Below are positions 1 to 8,305 of a stretch of DNA of 64,000 bases, in pieces. The translations under genes were made by a program, and so were the position numbers. The notes under the pieces were generated by a model, which made no database searches, had not been told where the DNA came from, and worked only from the letters and a program-made list of their open reading frames with translations. Each line of letters starts with the position of its first letter. The stretch's first letter is position 1. The stretch is from Pseudohalioglobus lutimaris (GTDB lineage: Bacteria > Pseudomonadota > Gammaproteobacteria > Pseudomonadales > Halieaceae). The stretch covers positions 1 to 64,000 of the forward strand of contig NZ_PKUS01000003.1 of NCBI RefSeq assembly GCF_002866825.1, read 5' to 3'.

Positions 1-792
1 CTGTGGGACAGCAGTGACATTGCGGTGCATATTCTTCTGGTCGAAGGCCTCGGTGTATTCGTAACCGACAAACGTCGTGAATGCGCAGTCTTTACCGCGA
101 TCATAGTGATCCTCTGCTGCTTGCTGGATACGCCCCCAGGCTTCCTTTTCGGCAGCGTCGCAGTCAGACAGTGTGCAGGCGAAAGATTTTTCCGGTGCCG
201 ACTGCTGCTGCCCGCCCAGCGTTGTCCACCAGCTGGCTGCCAGCAACTGAATCCAGAGGTTCTGCGCTCGCGTCATCATGCAATGAGGCCACCAGTAACC
301 GGCCTTGCCCGAGTCCATCGTGCAAATATCGATCTGGCCGAGAAATTCTGCATGGTCGGTCACAGCAGTAAAATCAAGCGGGCGACCGATTGTCGCCGTC
401 ACTTTCTGCTCACCCAGAGCGTCCGGGAGAATGATTGATTCGCCTTTGGCGTAACGATAGGCATCCCAGGGGTCGCGACGCTGACTAGACAGATAGGAAT
501 CAAATGAGTAGCTGGTATGGACGTGCAGGTCACCGAAAAGTGGCTGACGCTGCTCGCGGTAGTCTCGACAGGGTGCCCGGTGTTCAGAACGTTGAGAACT
601 GCCCGGATCTTCCGCCAGTTCCCCAGCTAGAGTTGGCCCAGCCAGGCCCGCCACAGCCAAAGTAGCGATACCTATAACGGTAGCCAGCCAACTGCAGCTT
701 CTCGAACCAGAGAACTGCTTCTCTGCTGCCCTTACCGTGCTTTGCTGACACACTGGTTCCGCACGGCGCCTTGCATTTAACATCCCTTCCAT
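1..792 (-). CDS. DUF3604 family protein (C-terminus beyond window)
   Basis: The reverse strand is open from an ATG at 792 to the window edge, giving 264 visible residues. A hydrophobic signal-like stretch (about residues 37-57) is followed by the DUF3604 metal-binding start LFGDLHVHTSYSFD, then TDHAEFLG and FTTFVGYEYTE. These are hallmarks of DUF3604, a PHP-like exported family of uncertain function. A GAAGAGGAG ribosome site precedes the ATG, which lies 16 bases inside the end of the hydratase gene upstream, so translation is probably coupled. Two more DUF3604 genes lie at 24.4 and 27.9 kb, but this one is a more divergent relative. Identity as DUF3604 is firm; substrate is unknown. Confidence 0.85.
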   Translation of the reverse strand, partial: MEGMLNARRRAEPVCQQSTVRAAEKQFSGSRSCSWLATVIGIATLAVAGLAGPTLAGELAEDPGSSQRSEHRAPCRDYREQRQPLFGDLHVHTSYSFDSYLSSQRRDPWDAYRYAKGESIILPDALGEQKVTATIGRPLDFTAVTDHAEFLGQIDICTMDSGKAGYWWPHCMMTRAQNLWIQLLAASWWTTLGGQQQSAPEKSFACTLSDCDAAEKEAWGRIQQAAEDHYDRGKDCAFTTFVGYEYTEAFDQKNMHRNVTAVPQ

Positions 793-1574
793 TTGGGTCT
801 CCTCTTCTCCAGAAACGCATTGAGCCCTTCACTAATATCCTGGCTCTCCATCATTGTCTGCAGGGCCGGGAAAGCCCCATTCTCCTGCGCCTTCTGGGCG
901 GCCGGGACCCCGGCATGATTGAGACCGCCCAACACGCATTGTTTGGTTGCCTGAACCGCCAGTGGAGCACAACGCAGAATGCGCGCAGCCAGCTTCTTCG
1001 CAGCTGTGAGAGCCTCTCCCTCGGGTACAACCTCTGTAACCAGCCCCAGCGCGCGCGCCCGTTCGGCGTCAACGGCATCCCCTGTCAGGAGTAGGGCCAT
1101 CGCGGGTTTGAGCCCGATCTCCCGGGCCAGACGGTGCATACCCGTGGCCACTGCAGCGGTGCCAATCTTCGGTTCCGGTAAACCAAAACTGGCGTTTTCT
1201 GAGGCGATCACAAGGTCACAGGCCAGCGCCACTTCAAAACCCCCGCCAAAGCAAATGCCATTAACCGCAGCGATAATCGGTTTGTTACAGCTGGTCCTGT
1301 TGGTCATTCCCCCATAGCCACTGGGAGGCATCTGGTAATCTTCATTGGTTTTGGCGGCGGCCATAACACTGATATCGCCGCCGGCACAGAATGCATCGCT
1401 TCCCGAGCCGGTGATGATACCCACCCAAAGACTGTCATCGGCCTCGAAGCGATCCACTGCCTCGGCCATTTCGTAGCTCGCAGCGGGGCTGATCGCATTC
1501 ATGACTTCAGGGCGGTCGATTGTAAGAACGAACAGGTTTCCTTCTGTCTCAACATTGATGTATTGATAGGGCAT
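777..1574 (-). CDS. Enoyl-CoA hydratase/isomerase family protein
   Basis: A 265-residue crotonase-fold protein, the usual family length. It probably hydrates or isomerises an enoyl-CoA in a beta-oxidation-like pathway in the cytoplasm. Visible marks are the first oxyanion-hole segment (FCAGGDIS) and the second (NGICFGGGFEVALACDL), followed by the conserved FGLPEPKIG loop. The catalytic glutamate region reads EPKIGTAAVATG, so the exact reaction cannot be assigned. The start at 1574 is preferred over a longer frame to 1634 because AAGGAG lies six bases before it. It follows the broken acyl-CoA synthetase by 22 bases and overlaps the DUF3604 gene, so it is the middle gene of a leftward operon. 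Confidence 0.9.
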   Translation of the reverse strand: MPYQYINVETEGNLFVLTIDRPEVMNAISPAASYEMAEAVDRFEADDSLWVGIITGSGSDAFCAGGDISVMAAAKTNEDYQMPPSGYGGMTNRTSCNKPIIAAVNGICFGGGFEVALACDLVIASENASFGLPEPKIGTAAVATGMHRLAREIGLKPAMALLLTGDAVDAERARALGLVTEVVPEGEALTAAKKLAARILRCAPLAVQATKQCVLGGLNHAGVPAAQKAQENGAFPALQTMMESQDISEGLNAFLEKRRPKWKGC

Positions 1575-1596
1575 GCTGACTCCTTTCCAGGTCGCG

Positions 1597-2730
1597 TTAG
1601 AGTTGCCGGTTTTCTTTTTCCCAGTAGGGGTCACGCAGGCGACGCTTGTAGAGTTTCCCGTTGGGATCTCGAGGCACTTCCTCCATATAGTCGAAGGAGC
1701 GCGGCAGCTTCATCTTCGCCAACCTGTCGGCACAGAATGGGATCAGTTCCATGGTGAGGCCTTCATCAGTATGCACACCACTTCCCGGCTGAACAACAGC
1801 CTTGATCCCTTCGCCCCAGTCGCTATCAGGAATACCGAACACGCAGGAATCAGCGACTGTGGGACGCAGGATCAGCACATTTTCGATCTCCGCCGGGTAG
1901 ATATTGGCTCCCCCGGCAATAATCAAGTCGATTTTACGGTCGCAGAGAAACAGATAGCCCTCGTCAGTCAGATAACCCACATCAACGGCCGTGAAGTAAT
2001 CACCCATGCGGTCTTTCTCGGTCTTGACCTTGTCTACCGTACCCGGGTGCTGTATCCATTCCTGGGGGCTGGCCAGGGTACCGCCGCCCTCGGTGGCAGC
2101 GTGGTATTCAAAAATTGACAAGCCCCGCCAGTCGATCATTGCGCGCTGATGTCGGGTGGACACGGCGCAGCGGCGTGAATCATGTGGCGGGTACTGGAGA
2201 CGGCGCACCGTGCCTTGATTTCATCTGGCAGTTTCAACAGACGGGCAAACTGGGTGGGCACCATATGGCTGGTCGTCACCTTGTAGCGGTCTATCGCCGC
2301 CAGCATGCCCTGCGCGTCCCACTTCTCAACCATCACCAGCGCATGGCCGAAGTGCAAACCGATGTCGTTGATGCTCATACCACCGGCAATTGTGTTGGCG
2401 ATGATGTGCTCTTGTTCCGCCGCGTCGTGACCAAAGTAATACACGACCATTGGACATAGAAGACGATTGATATCGGCAATGCACTCATTCAACGTTTGCC
2501 AGGGACGCAAGCAGAGCACGGGGCCGAAAAGCTCATCTTGCATGACTTGCATATCATCGCTGGGATCAATCACCCGGTGAATGGACATACGGTGGCGGCA
2601 CCTTTCGTCCCCATCCTCACCATCAGATATCAGTGTGACAATTCGCGCATCCTTAGCTTTCGCGTCGGTGAGGTAGCCCTGTACACGATCGAAGTTAGGT
2701 TCGTTGACCTGTCACTGCTTTGTGGTCGGC
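1597..2730 (-). pseudogene. Chimeric remnant: aldehyde dehydrogenase C-terminus fused to a broken acyl-CoA synthetase
   Basis: Read leftward, the first third matches the C-terminal part of coniferyl-aldehyde-type dehydrogenases (DELFGPVL, YYFGHDAAEQEH, GGMSINDIG). Mid-frame at about 2375 it switches to an acyl-CoA synthetase (MVEKWDAQGM, HMVPTQFARLL, HAAAPCPP). A frameshift near 2150 moves the rest into another frame (AMIDWRG, YHAATEGGGTL). About 35 family residues are then missing between PGTVDKV and DYFTAVDVGYL. The end (DRKIDLIIAGGANIYPAEIE, PNGKLYKRRLRDPYW) is well preserved. A further frameshift lies near 2705. The pattern shows deletion between two once-separate catabolic genes followed by decay. 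No functional product is expected. Confidence 0.85.
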
Positions 2731-2803
2731 AGGGTTTCCCTCGGGTGTCCTGCGGGAAATGGCGTGATATTGCAGGTACTTGCAGCGCAACGCAGTGGCC
2801 TGG

Positions 2804-2817
2804 TTGACGTGTATCAA
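2804..2817 (+). promoter_or_regulatory. FNR/Anr box upstream of the DGC gene
   Basis: TTGACGTGTATCAA matches the FNR/Anr consensus TTGAT-N4-ATCAA at nine of ten positions. It ends 63 bases before the start at 2881, nearly the same distance as the perfect box before ubiU. Confidence 0.7.
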
Positions 2818-2880
2818 TACCCGTCGTGGCCAGGCGCAGTAAAGTACGAGGCTGTTGCGAATGTTGCCTTCTTGAATACT

Positions 2881-3237
2881 ATGTCTGTCAAGCCTTTGGT
2901 CTATTCATGCTCCGGTTGTTCCGATGTTGCCCAGGTCACCAATGGGGTGGCCCTGGCGTTGGATCGTCGGGGTTTGGCCGAGATGTCCTGCATTGCAGGC
3001 GTGGGCGGCAAGGTTCCGGGATTGGTACGTGTGGCCAGGTCAGGCCGTCCCATTATTGCTCTGGACGGTTGTCCCATGGCTTGTGTCAAAAGTTGTTTAC
3101 AACAGCTGAACCTGGAACCCACCCATTATTTCCGCTTCGATGAGATCGGGCTAAAAAAAAGCAAGGGCGTAGACTTTGTGCCTGAACATCTGGAGCAGGC
3201 GTTGAAATGGGTGATTGCGGAATTGCCGGCTGAATAG
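2881..3237 (+). CDS. DGC domain putative zinc-binding protein
   Basis: A 118-residue soluble protein with the DGC-family pattern: YSCSGCSDVAQ at the N-terminus, then EMSCIAGVGG, then LDGCPMACVKSCL with the Asp-Gly-Cys that names the family. The cysteine pairs are thought to bind zinc; the function of the family is not established. The ATG at 2881 is chosen because homology begins there; an upstream in-frame ATG at 2704 would lie inside the FNR-box region. The Shine-Dalgarno signal is weak. The FNR-type box and the neighbouring ubiUV genes suggest a role under low oxygen, but this is inference from position. Confidence 0.8.
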   Translation: MSVKPLVYSCSGCSDVAQVTNGVALALDRRGLAEMSCIAGVGGKVPGLVRVARSGRPIIALDGCPMACVKSCLQQLNLEPTHYFRFDEIGLKKSKGVDFVPEHLEQALKWVIAELPAE

Positions 3238-3351
3238 CCTTGTTGGGGTCGGTCCAAGGCAATTATCCTGTGGGCGGCCAAGATGGGTGCCAGTCAGCCG
3301 ACTTATTCGTGGTGGATAGCCTCCCCTCCCCCAGTATTGAAATCACTCTCC

Positions 3352-3365
3352 TTGATATCAATCAA
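3352..3365 (+). promoter_or_regulatory. FNR/Anr box upstream of ubiU
   Basis: TTGATATCAATCAA is a perfect match to TTGAT-N4-ATCAA. It ends 61 bases before the ubiU start, a position compatible with a class II FNR-activated promoter. Confidence 0.85.
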
Positions 3366-3426
3366 GCGCAAGTGGTACCACAGCGCTTAGTATGTGACGG
3401 TTTTTTGGGACTGGGGTAGGAATTCA

Positions 3427-4422
3427 ATGGAACTGGTGTGTCCCGCAGGAAATTATCCGATGTTGAAGGCCGCCGTCGATAGTGGCGCCGATGCCGTTTA
3501 CATCGGTTTCAAGGATGATACCAACGCCCGCCATTTCGCAGGCCTGAATTTCAATGATGGCACGGCGGCCAAAGCCGTGCGCTATGCCCATGATCGGGGG
3601 CGCAAGGTATTTGTGGCAATCAATACCTACCCACAGCCCGCTGGCTGGGAGCGCTGGCAGCGGGCGGTCGATGCGGCGGCGGACCTGGGCGTAGACGCGC
3701 TGATTATTGCCGACATCGGTGTGCTTGCTTACGCCGCTGAGCACCATCCTGAACTGCCACGGCATCTGTCGGTGCAGGGCTCGGCCACCAACGTAGAGGC
3801 ACTGCGTTTTTATCAGCAGCAGTTCGGTATCCGCAGGGCGGTGATCCCCCGAGTACTATCCCTGGCGCAGGTGCAGCAGCTGGCGCAACAGGCGCCTGTC
3901 GAGTTGGAAGTTTTTGGCTTTGGCAGTCTCTGTGTGATGGTGGAGGGACGCTGTCTGCTTTCCTCTTACGCCACTGGTGAGTCACCCAATACCAGTGGCG
4001 CTTGTTCGCCCGCCAGCGCAGTGCGCTGGGAGGAGACGCCCCAGGGTCTGGAGTCCCGGTTAAATGGCGTGTTGATAGACCGTTACCAGGAAGGGGATGC
4101 GGTGGGATATCCCGTGGTGTGCAAGGGGCGCTTCACGGTAGCCGGCTCCACCTATCACGCCATCGAGGAACCCACCAGCTTGAACACCCTGGAACTGCTG
4201 CCCCAGCTACAGCAAGCAGGCATAGTGGCTATCAAAATTGAAGGTCGGCAACGCAGTGTTGCCTACGTTGGCAAAGTCGCTCAAGTCTGGCGCGATGCGA
4301 TTGACAGCTGTGCGCGCAATCCCGCCGGGTTCGCGCCGCAGTCACAGTGGATGGAGGCTCTGGCGAGTGTCTCCGAAGGTACCCAGACGACATTGGGTGC
4401 CTATCATCGTCCCTGGCAGTAA
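3427..4422 (+). CDS. ubiU: UbiU, O2-independent ubiquinone hydroxylation protein (peptidase U32 family)
   Basis: A 331-residue U32-family protein, the same length as E. coli UbiU. UbiU and UbiV form a 4Fe-4S heterodimer needed for ring hydroxylation in ubiquinone synthesis without oxygen. The N-terminus MELVCPAGN and the DDTNARHFAGLNF segment are typical of UbiU. Four cysteines fit cluster binding: two in LCVMVEGRC, one in TSGACSPA and one in VVCKGRF. The start at 3427 is taken because homology begins there and GGTAGGA precedes it; the 11-residue upstream extension has no support. A perfect FNR box lies 61 bases upstream. ubiV follows after 32 bases, so the two are probably co-transcribed. 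Confidence 0.93.
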   Translation: MELVCPAGNYPMLKAAVDSGADAVYIGFKDDTNARHFAGLNFNDGTAAKAVRYAHDRGRKVFVAINTYPQPAGWERWQRAVDAAADLGVDALIIADIGVLAYAAEHHPELPRHLSVQGSATNVEALRFYQQQFGIRRAVIPRVLSLAQVQQLAQQAPVELEVFGFGSLCVMVEGRCLLSSYATGESPNTSGACSPASAVRWEETPQGLESRLNGVLIDRYQEGDAVGYPVVCKGRFTVAGSTYHAIEEPTSLNTLELLPQLQQAGIVAIKIEGRQRSVAYVGKVAQVWRDAIDSCARNPAGFAPQSQWMEALASVSEGTQTTLGAYHRPWQ

Positions 4423-4454
4423 TTGCCAGCGAAACGAAACAGAGTAGGCGTGTT

Positions 4455-5351
4455 ATGCAGTTATCACTTGGCCCCATACTGTACTTCTGGGAACGCGACA
4501 CCATTGAACAGTTCTATGAACAAATGATCGACTCCCCGGTAGAGGTGATCTATCTGGGGGAGACGGTGTGCCATAAGCGGCGCAGTTTCAAACCTGCCGA
4601 GTGGATAGAACTGGCCAGACAGCTTGGCACACGGGGCAAGCAGATTATATTGTCGACACTGGCGTTGATAGAAGCGGGCTCTGAACTGGGAGGCGTCAAG
4701 CGCTTGTGCAGCAACGGGGAGTTGCTGGTAGAAGCCAATGATATAGGCGCGGTACAGCTGTTGTCTGAACGCAAACTACCCTTCGTTGGTGGGGCGACGC
4801 TCAATATCTACAACGCCCAGGCGTTGAAACATCTGCTTGGAATGGGTCTGCGCCGCTGGGTGATGCCAATCGAACTGTCACGAGACGCGCTTGCCGATAT
4901 TCTCGAGGATGCGCGCAAGCTGGCCATTGACGACGAGTTGGAGACCGAGGTGTTCAGCTTTGGGCATATGCCGCTCGCCTATTCCGCTCGCTGCTTTACC
5001 GCTCTTCATCACAATCTGCCCAAAGATGATTGCCAGCTCAAATGCCGAGACTATCCCGAGGGCCTGGCTATGCACAGCCAGGAAGATGAGGAGTTTTTTA
5101 CCCTGAACGGTATCCAGACGCAATCGGGGAACATTCAGCATCTGTTGCCACACTGGCGCACACTTGCGGAACTGGGCGTGGATTTCATGCGCATCAGCCC
5201 GCAGCCCGAACATACGCTTGAGGTCGTGCAACGCTATCATCAGGCCCTGACGGCAGATGCCGGCACTAGCATAAGTGAGCTGCTGTCATCACCGCCGTGT
5301 GACGGCTACTGGCTGAACAAGCCCGGCAAGGACATTATCGCCCGCGCCTGA
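4455..5351 (+). CDS. ubiV: UbiV, O2-independent ubiquinone hydroxylation protein (peptidase U32 family)
   Basis: A 298-residue U32-family protein, partner of UbiU in anaerobic ubiquinone synthesis. Cluster cysteines are visible at residue 39 (ETVCHKRRSF) and as a C-x12-C-x3-C group starting in SARCFTALHH, matching the spacing known for UbiV. The start at 4455 begins MQLSLGPILYFW, typical of the family. A longer open frame upstream overlaps ubiU and is not needed. The gene ends 12 bases before the end of convergent ubiT, placing the three pathway genes together. Confidence 0.92.
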   Translation: MQLSLGPILYFWERDTIEQFYEQMIDSPVEVIYLGETVCHKRRSFKPAEWIELARQLGTRGKQIILSTLALIEAGSELGGVKRLCSNGELLVEANDIGAVQLLSERKLPFVGGATLNIYNAQALKHLLGMGLRRWVMPIELSRDALADILEDARKLAIDDELETEVFSFGHMPLAYSARCFTALHHNLPKDDCQLKCRDYPEGLAMHSQEDEEFFTLNGIQTQSGNIQHLLPHWRTLAELGVDFMRISPQPEHTLEVVQRYHQALTADAGTSISELLSSPPCDGYWLNKPGKDIIARA

Positions 5352-5363
5352 GCGGGGAGCGTT

Positions 5364-5852
5364 TTACGAAAGTGCTTCGACGAAATCCGCTCCCACGTCG
5401 ATGGCATTGGTGAACAGATGGGGAAAGTCATCGAGGTCGATACTGTCGATCAGGTTTTTTACTTGTAGACCGAGCTCGGTATCACCTTCGATCACCAGGC
5501 GTCGCTGGAAGAACAGGGTGTCAGCATCCTCACGCCGACTGGCAAGCAACAGGAACTCCCTGCTATCCCCCGAGATGCAGCCCTGAGCGCTGTCGCTGCC
5601 GGGAATGAAAACCAGTACCTGGCCCAGCTTTGAAATCCCCCAGTCGTAGCCCAGATCACGGACTCTTATGCGTATGACCGCGCCTTCAAGGAAATCCAGA
5701 TCACCATCCTTTATCTGACTGGCCAGTATCTGGTTGGCCATTTTAGCGGCGGCAAAATGCTGTAATGGACCGGGTATAAGGCGCAGGGGCGCGCGCCAGG
5801 GGAAGCGTTTGAAACCCGGCAGTGACGCCAGTCTTTGCGGCATTGTACTCAT
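5364..5852 (-). CDS. ubiT: UbiT, SCP2-domain ubiquinone biosynthesis accessory protein
   Basis: A 162-residue protein with an SCP2 sterol-carrier-like domain over most of its length, close to the size of E. coli UbiT. UbiT is the lipid-binding accessory factor that works with UbiUV without oxygen. Recognisable parts are LRLIPGPLQHFAAAKMANQI, the DGDLDFLEGAVIRIRVRD strand pair and FLLLASRREDADTLFFQRRL followed by GDTELGLQVKN. The start at 5852 (MSTMPQRL) is preferred: a longer frame to 5924 would overlap an FNR-like box at 5911-5924. It faces ubiV, 12 bases apart end to end. Confidence 0.88.
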   Translation of the reverse strand: MSTMPQRLASLPGFKRFPWRAPLRLIPGPLQHFAAAKMANQILASQIKDGDLDFLEGAVIRIRVRDLGYDWGISKLGQVLVFIPGSDSAQGCISGDSREFLLLASRREDADTLFFQRRLVIEGDTELGLQVKNLIDSIDLDDFPHLFTNAIDVGADFVEALS

Positions 5853-5910
5853 ACGATAGAAGTGGATGATGGAAGACGACCAGATCATGCCTCGACCCAG
5901 TATACGCGCC

Positions 5911-5924
5911 ATGATGCAGGTCAA
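5911..5924 (-). promoter_or_regulatory. FNR/Anr-like box upstream of ubiT
   Basis: On the minus strand the sequence reads TTGACCTGCATCAT, eight of ten consensus positions. It lies 58 bases before the ubiT start, the same spacing as the two boxes on the other strand. Confidence 0.5.
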
Positions 5925-6350
5925 GGAAGCCTGGCAATCAGTACGCCATTCCAGCGTATCGGTAGCTCAGGCACCGGTCCACAGAGCAACCTTTCGGGCC
6001 CTGTCATCGATGCGCGGCTCTTACAGCGCCTGCTCGCGATCGAATGCTTGATTGACTGGAGTAATGCCCTGTCCGCACGCCTGATAACGGCAGCAGGAGG
6101 CACATCGAGGTCAGCGGCCGCTGCGGTGGATCTGTCAAAGTCATTGCATGCATTGAAGAACAGAGCATCATCGACAGAATCTCGGAGAATTGTCGCTAAC
6201 ATGCAGACTGTATGGCGGAGAGCGACAGATTGGCGGAAGTTCAACGATCGTTCACTGCGAGAACAGTGGTCCATTTCTTGGCGGTCCGGGCGAGGGATTG
6301 ATCAGAACAGCCCAGGGGCTGCTCTGACCCTTCGGGCGCCTTCGGCGTCT

Positions 6351-6373
6351 AAATTCGCCTCTTAGGCGAATTT
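6351..6373. terminator. Perfect 9-bp hairpin, possible terminator
   Basis: AAATTCGCC and GGCGAATTT form a perfect 9-bp stem around a 5-base loop. The stem is flanked by A and T runs within the arms, but there is no long U tract after it, so terminator function is uncertain. It lies just before the left direct repeat. Confidence 0.4.
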
Positions 6374-6428
6374 GTCGAACCGGAGGCTTGAATCAGGTCC
6401 GCACTCACCTCTATAAAGCAAGAAAAAG

Positions 6429-6473
6429 GGGCCCGGCATTAGAAGGCGTGGAGATGGTCCCATGGTGGTCCCA
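6429..6473 (+). repeat. Left copy of a direct repeat (attachment-site-like)
   Basis: A 45-base segment beginning GGGCCCGGCATTAGAAGGCG and ending ATGGTCCCATGGTGGTCCCA. A closely related copy in the same orientation lies at 17415-17469, about 11 kb away, and that copy sits 64 bases from a 3' tRNA fragment. The two may mark the ends of an integrated segment. Confidence 0.65.
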
Positions 6474-6557
6474 TCAAATCCTATGGGCAGTCTGGGTCGA
6501 TCACCCTTTTCACCGCTCGATTTGCACTGTCGAAAACAGCAACGGGGTTGGTATTGT

Positions 6558-6836
6558 TCAGGCAGCTATTGACAAATGCACCCCCAATGCACGCATCAAC
6601 CGATGGATTGTGTCCCACTTGGGTTGCACCTTGCCATTGATCACCTTATAAAGACTTTCTCGGTTTAGCCCGGCGGCCTCAGCCACCTGCGCTACCCCCT
6701 TGTGCTTGATGGCATGTCCCAATGCCACAACAAACACGGCGGGGTCATCGTCTTCATAAGCATCGGTCAAGTATTGAGACAACTCGTCTTCGGTCAACAA
6801 GTGATCAAAAGGATTGTATTCGGTCAGTGTGGGCAT
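6558..6836 (-). CDS. Addiction-module antidote protein (HTH, HigA-like TIGR02684 type)
   Basis: A 92-residue helix-turn-helix protein. The C-terminal half reads GVAQVAEAAGLNRESLYKVI followed by KPKWDTI-like sequence, which is the DNA-binding core of the putative addiction-module antidote family. The N-terminal part (YNPFDHLLTEDELSQYLTDA) is the usual toxin-contacting segment. It follows the toxin gene after 3 bases, so the order is toxin then antitoxin. Such antitoxins usually repress their own operon. The pair sits just inside the left direct repeat, in keeping with a mobile segment. Confidence 0.88.
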   Translation of the reverse strand: MPTLTEYNPFDHLLTEDELSQYLTDAYEDDDPAVFVVALGHAIKHKGVAQVAEAAGLNRESLYKVINGKVQPKWDTIHRLMRALGVHLSIAA

Positions 6837-6839
6837 TGT

Positions 6840-7139
6840 TCAAGCCTCCAATTCTTTCAGTATCCGTTTCGCGCGGGCAATATCGCGTGACTGACTGGAT
6901 TTATTGCCACCGCACAACAGTATGATTAGCTCGCCATTACGGATCGTAAAATACAACCGATAGCCCGGGCCGGCGAATATCCGCATTTCATTAACTCCAT
7001 CGCCCACCGACTTCACATCACCCAGATTACCAGCGACCAGTCTGTCGAGTCGCTGTGCTATTACTTTAGCCGCCTGCCGGTCGCGGATGCGGGCGAGCCA
7101 ACGATTAAATACATGGGTGGTAACGACGTGATAGTGCAT
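6840..7139 (-). CDS. RelE/HigB-type addiction-module toxin
   Basis: A 99-residue ParE/RelE-superfamily toxin of the putative killer-protein group. It shows FNRWLARIRDRQAAKVIAQR, then VGDGVNEMRIFAGPGYRLYF and a C-terminal LLCGGNKSSQSRDIARAK, the standard layout of this family. These toxins usually cleave mRNA on the ribosome. The start at 7139 (MHYHVVTTHVF) fits family length; the longer frame to 7166 adds nine residues with no support. It is co-transcribed with the antitoxin 3 bases downstream. Confidence 0.88.
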   Translation of the reverse strand: MHYHVVTTHVFNRWLARIRDRQAAKVIAQRLDRLVAGNLGDVKSVGDGVNEMRIFAGPGYRLYFTIRNGELIILLCGGNKSSQSRDIARAKRILKELEA

Positions 7140-7568
7140 GCGAGTACTGTAGCCTATAGGCCACATATAGACAAGGGGGGGGGCACAAGCCCCTGTGCAG
7201 CTCTACGTCGTCATGATGGCGCTACCGGACTGATTGTTTGAACTGACTATGGCTCACTGAAATTAACCGGTTGATATTGCATTGAGATAGCACTTATCAA
7301 ATGATAAGATAAAAGGGTTGTTTAGCCAGCACCAGAGTTGGGGTTGCTGCACATGAGAGTGATAGATACCCGTCACTGATTTACTATTCTGCCGCCCGGA
7401 GTGAGATGAACTGCAGACGGCGCGTTTTATAGGCGCTCGAGCCGATTCCTGAAGGGTAACGGAAAACATATTTGCGCACGCCGAGGCTGAATTGCCGGAA
7501 AGATTCAAGCGGTAATGTAAAGCCTCATTTTCTATTTGAATAGGTGGTTTGAAAGGCAGGGTAATAGT
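7140..7568. other. Intergenic stretch with a TetR-type operator
   Basis: No supported gene is seen. Open frames here lack family signatures. The stretch includes a G-run near 7176-7185 and the palindrome at 7293-7308, so it is probably the promoter region of the gene at 7569. Confidence 0.5.
7293..7308. promoter_or_regulatory. TetR-type operator, copy 1
   Basis: CTTATCAAATGATAAG is a 7-bp inverted repeat with a 2-base centre. The identical half-sites recur at 9025-9040, next to the TetR gene between the two sites. It lies about 260 bases before the gene at 7569. Confidence 0.7.
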
Positions 7569-8255
7569 GTGGAAAAGCTTGTATATATCTTGAAAGCCGG
7601 ACAGGTATTAACGGTAGAGCAGTTCAGAGAACGCCTCCTGGGTGAGGTCGTCACAGGGCTGCGTTCACTCGGTGGTACCCGGATAACAGTCAATGTTGCG
7701 GACCTGAATGAGCAAATAGAGTCCCGCTCCCCTGCCAGGCTGATCGGGCCCTGGCAGGACATTTCCGCCGTTGTATCGCTGTGGCTGGATTCGCTGGATG
7801 CACGTGGGCCTGTCGAGTCATTGCTTGGCGAGACCGCGGAAAGTTTACACGGGTATCTGGTTACCGAATCTGTGCCACAGGGATTTGAACCCGAGTGGGA
7901 GGGTGGAGCACGTCGCCCGGGCGTGACCCAATTTGGAATGAACGGCAAGCCCGACAACGTTTCGCTGGAGGATTTTTACCATAACTGGCAGGTAACGCAC
8001 TCGCAGCAGTCTTTTGACCTTCACCCGCTTCGCTGGTCCTATGTACGCAATGCGGTGGCCCGCCCTTTAACGCCTGGTGCGCCGACCCATATGGCGATTG
8101 TGTCCGAGCACTTTCACACACTGGAAGACTTTGTGGAAGACGAGCGCTATTTCGGGTCTGAAGAGGCGGTAAATACCATGATCGGACACTTGCCGGGTTT
8201 CTGCGATTTGGGCAGCATGGTTTCACTTGCTATGAGTGAATATTACTTTGAATGA
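7569..8255 (+). CDS. EthD-like dimeric alpha/beta-barrel protein
   Basis: A 228-residue protein that looks like two tandem ferredoxin-like (dimeric alpha+beta barrel) units, as in EthD-related proteins. The start VEKLVYILKAGQVLTVEQF is the typical first strand and helix; the second unit carries VSLEDFYHNWQVTHSQQSF, with the Trp-His pair common in EthD domains. The reaction is unknown. A GTG start at 7569 is preferred: the frame extends to a TTG at 7536, but homology begins at 7569 and GGCAGGG lies before it. The upstream palindrome suggests control by the neighbouring TetR protein. Confidence 0.65.
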   Translation: MEKLVYILKAGQVLTVEQFRERLLGEVVTGLRSLGGTRITVNVADLNEQIESRSPARLIGPWQDISAVVSLWLDSLDARGPVESLLGETAESLHGYLVTESVPQGFEPEWEGGARRPGVTQFGMNGKPDNVSLEDFYHNWQVTHSQQSFDLHPLRWSYVRNAVARPLTPGAPTHMAIVSEHFHTLEDFVEDERYFGSEEAVNTMIGHLPGFCDLGSMVSLAMSEYYFE

Positions 8256-8305
8256 AGCTCTGGCTGCAGATCAGGGTGTCGCTGATAGCATTTTTCTCGT
8301 CCTGA

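Larger units (their letters stand above)
5925..6557. other. Stretch without a recognisable gene
   Basis: Several open frames cross this stretch on both strands, but none shows a recognisable family, a convincing ribosome site or consistent codon use. It contains a perfect hairpin at 6351-6373 and the first copy of a direct repeat at 6429-6473, so it looks like an island boundary. Confidence 0.5.

Noticed and set aside
5921-6274. 117-codon minus-strand frame
   Set aside because: No family signature; overlaps the FNR-like box and the probable ubiT promoter.
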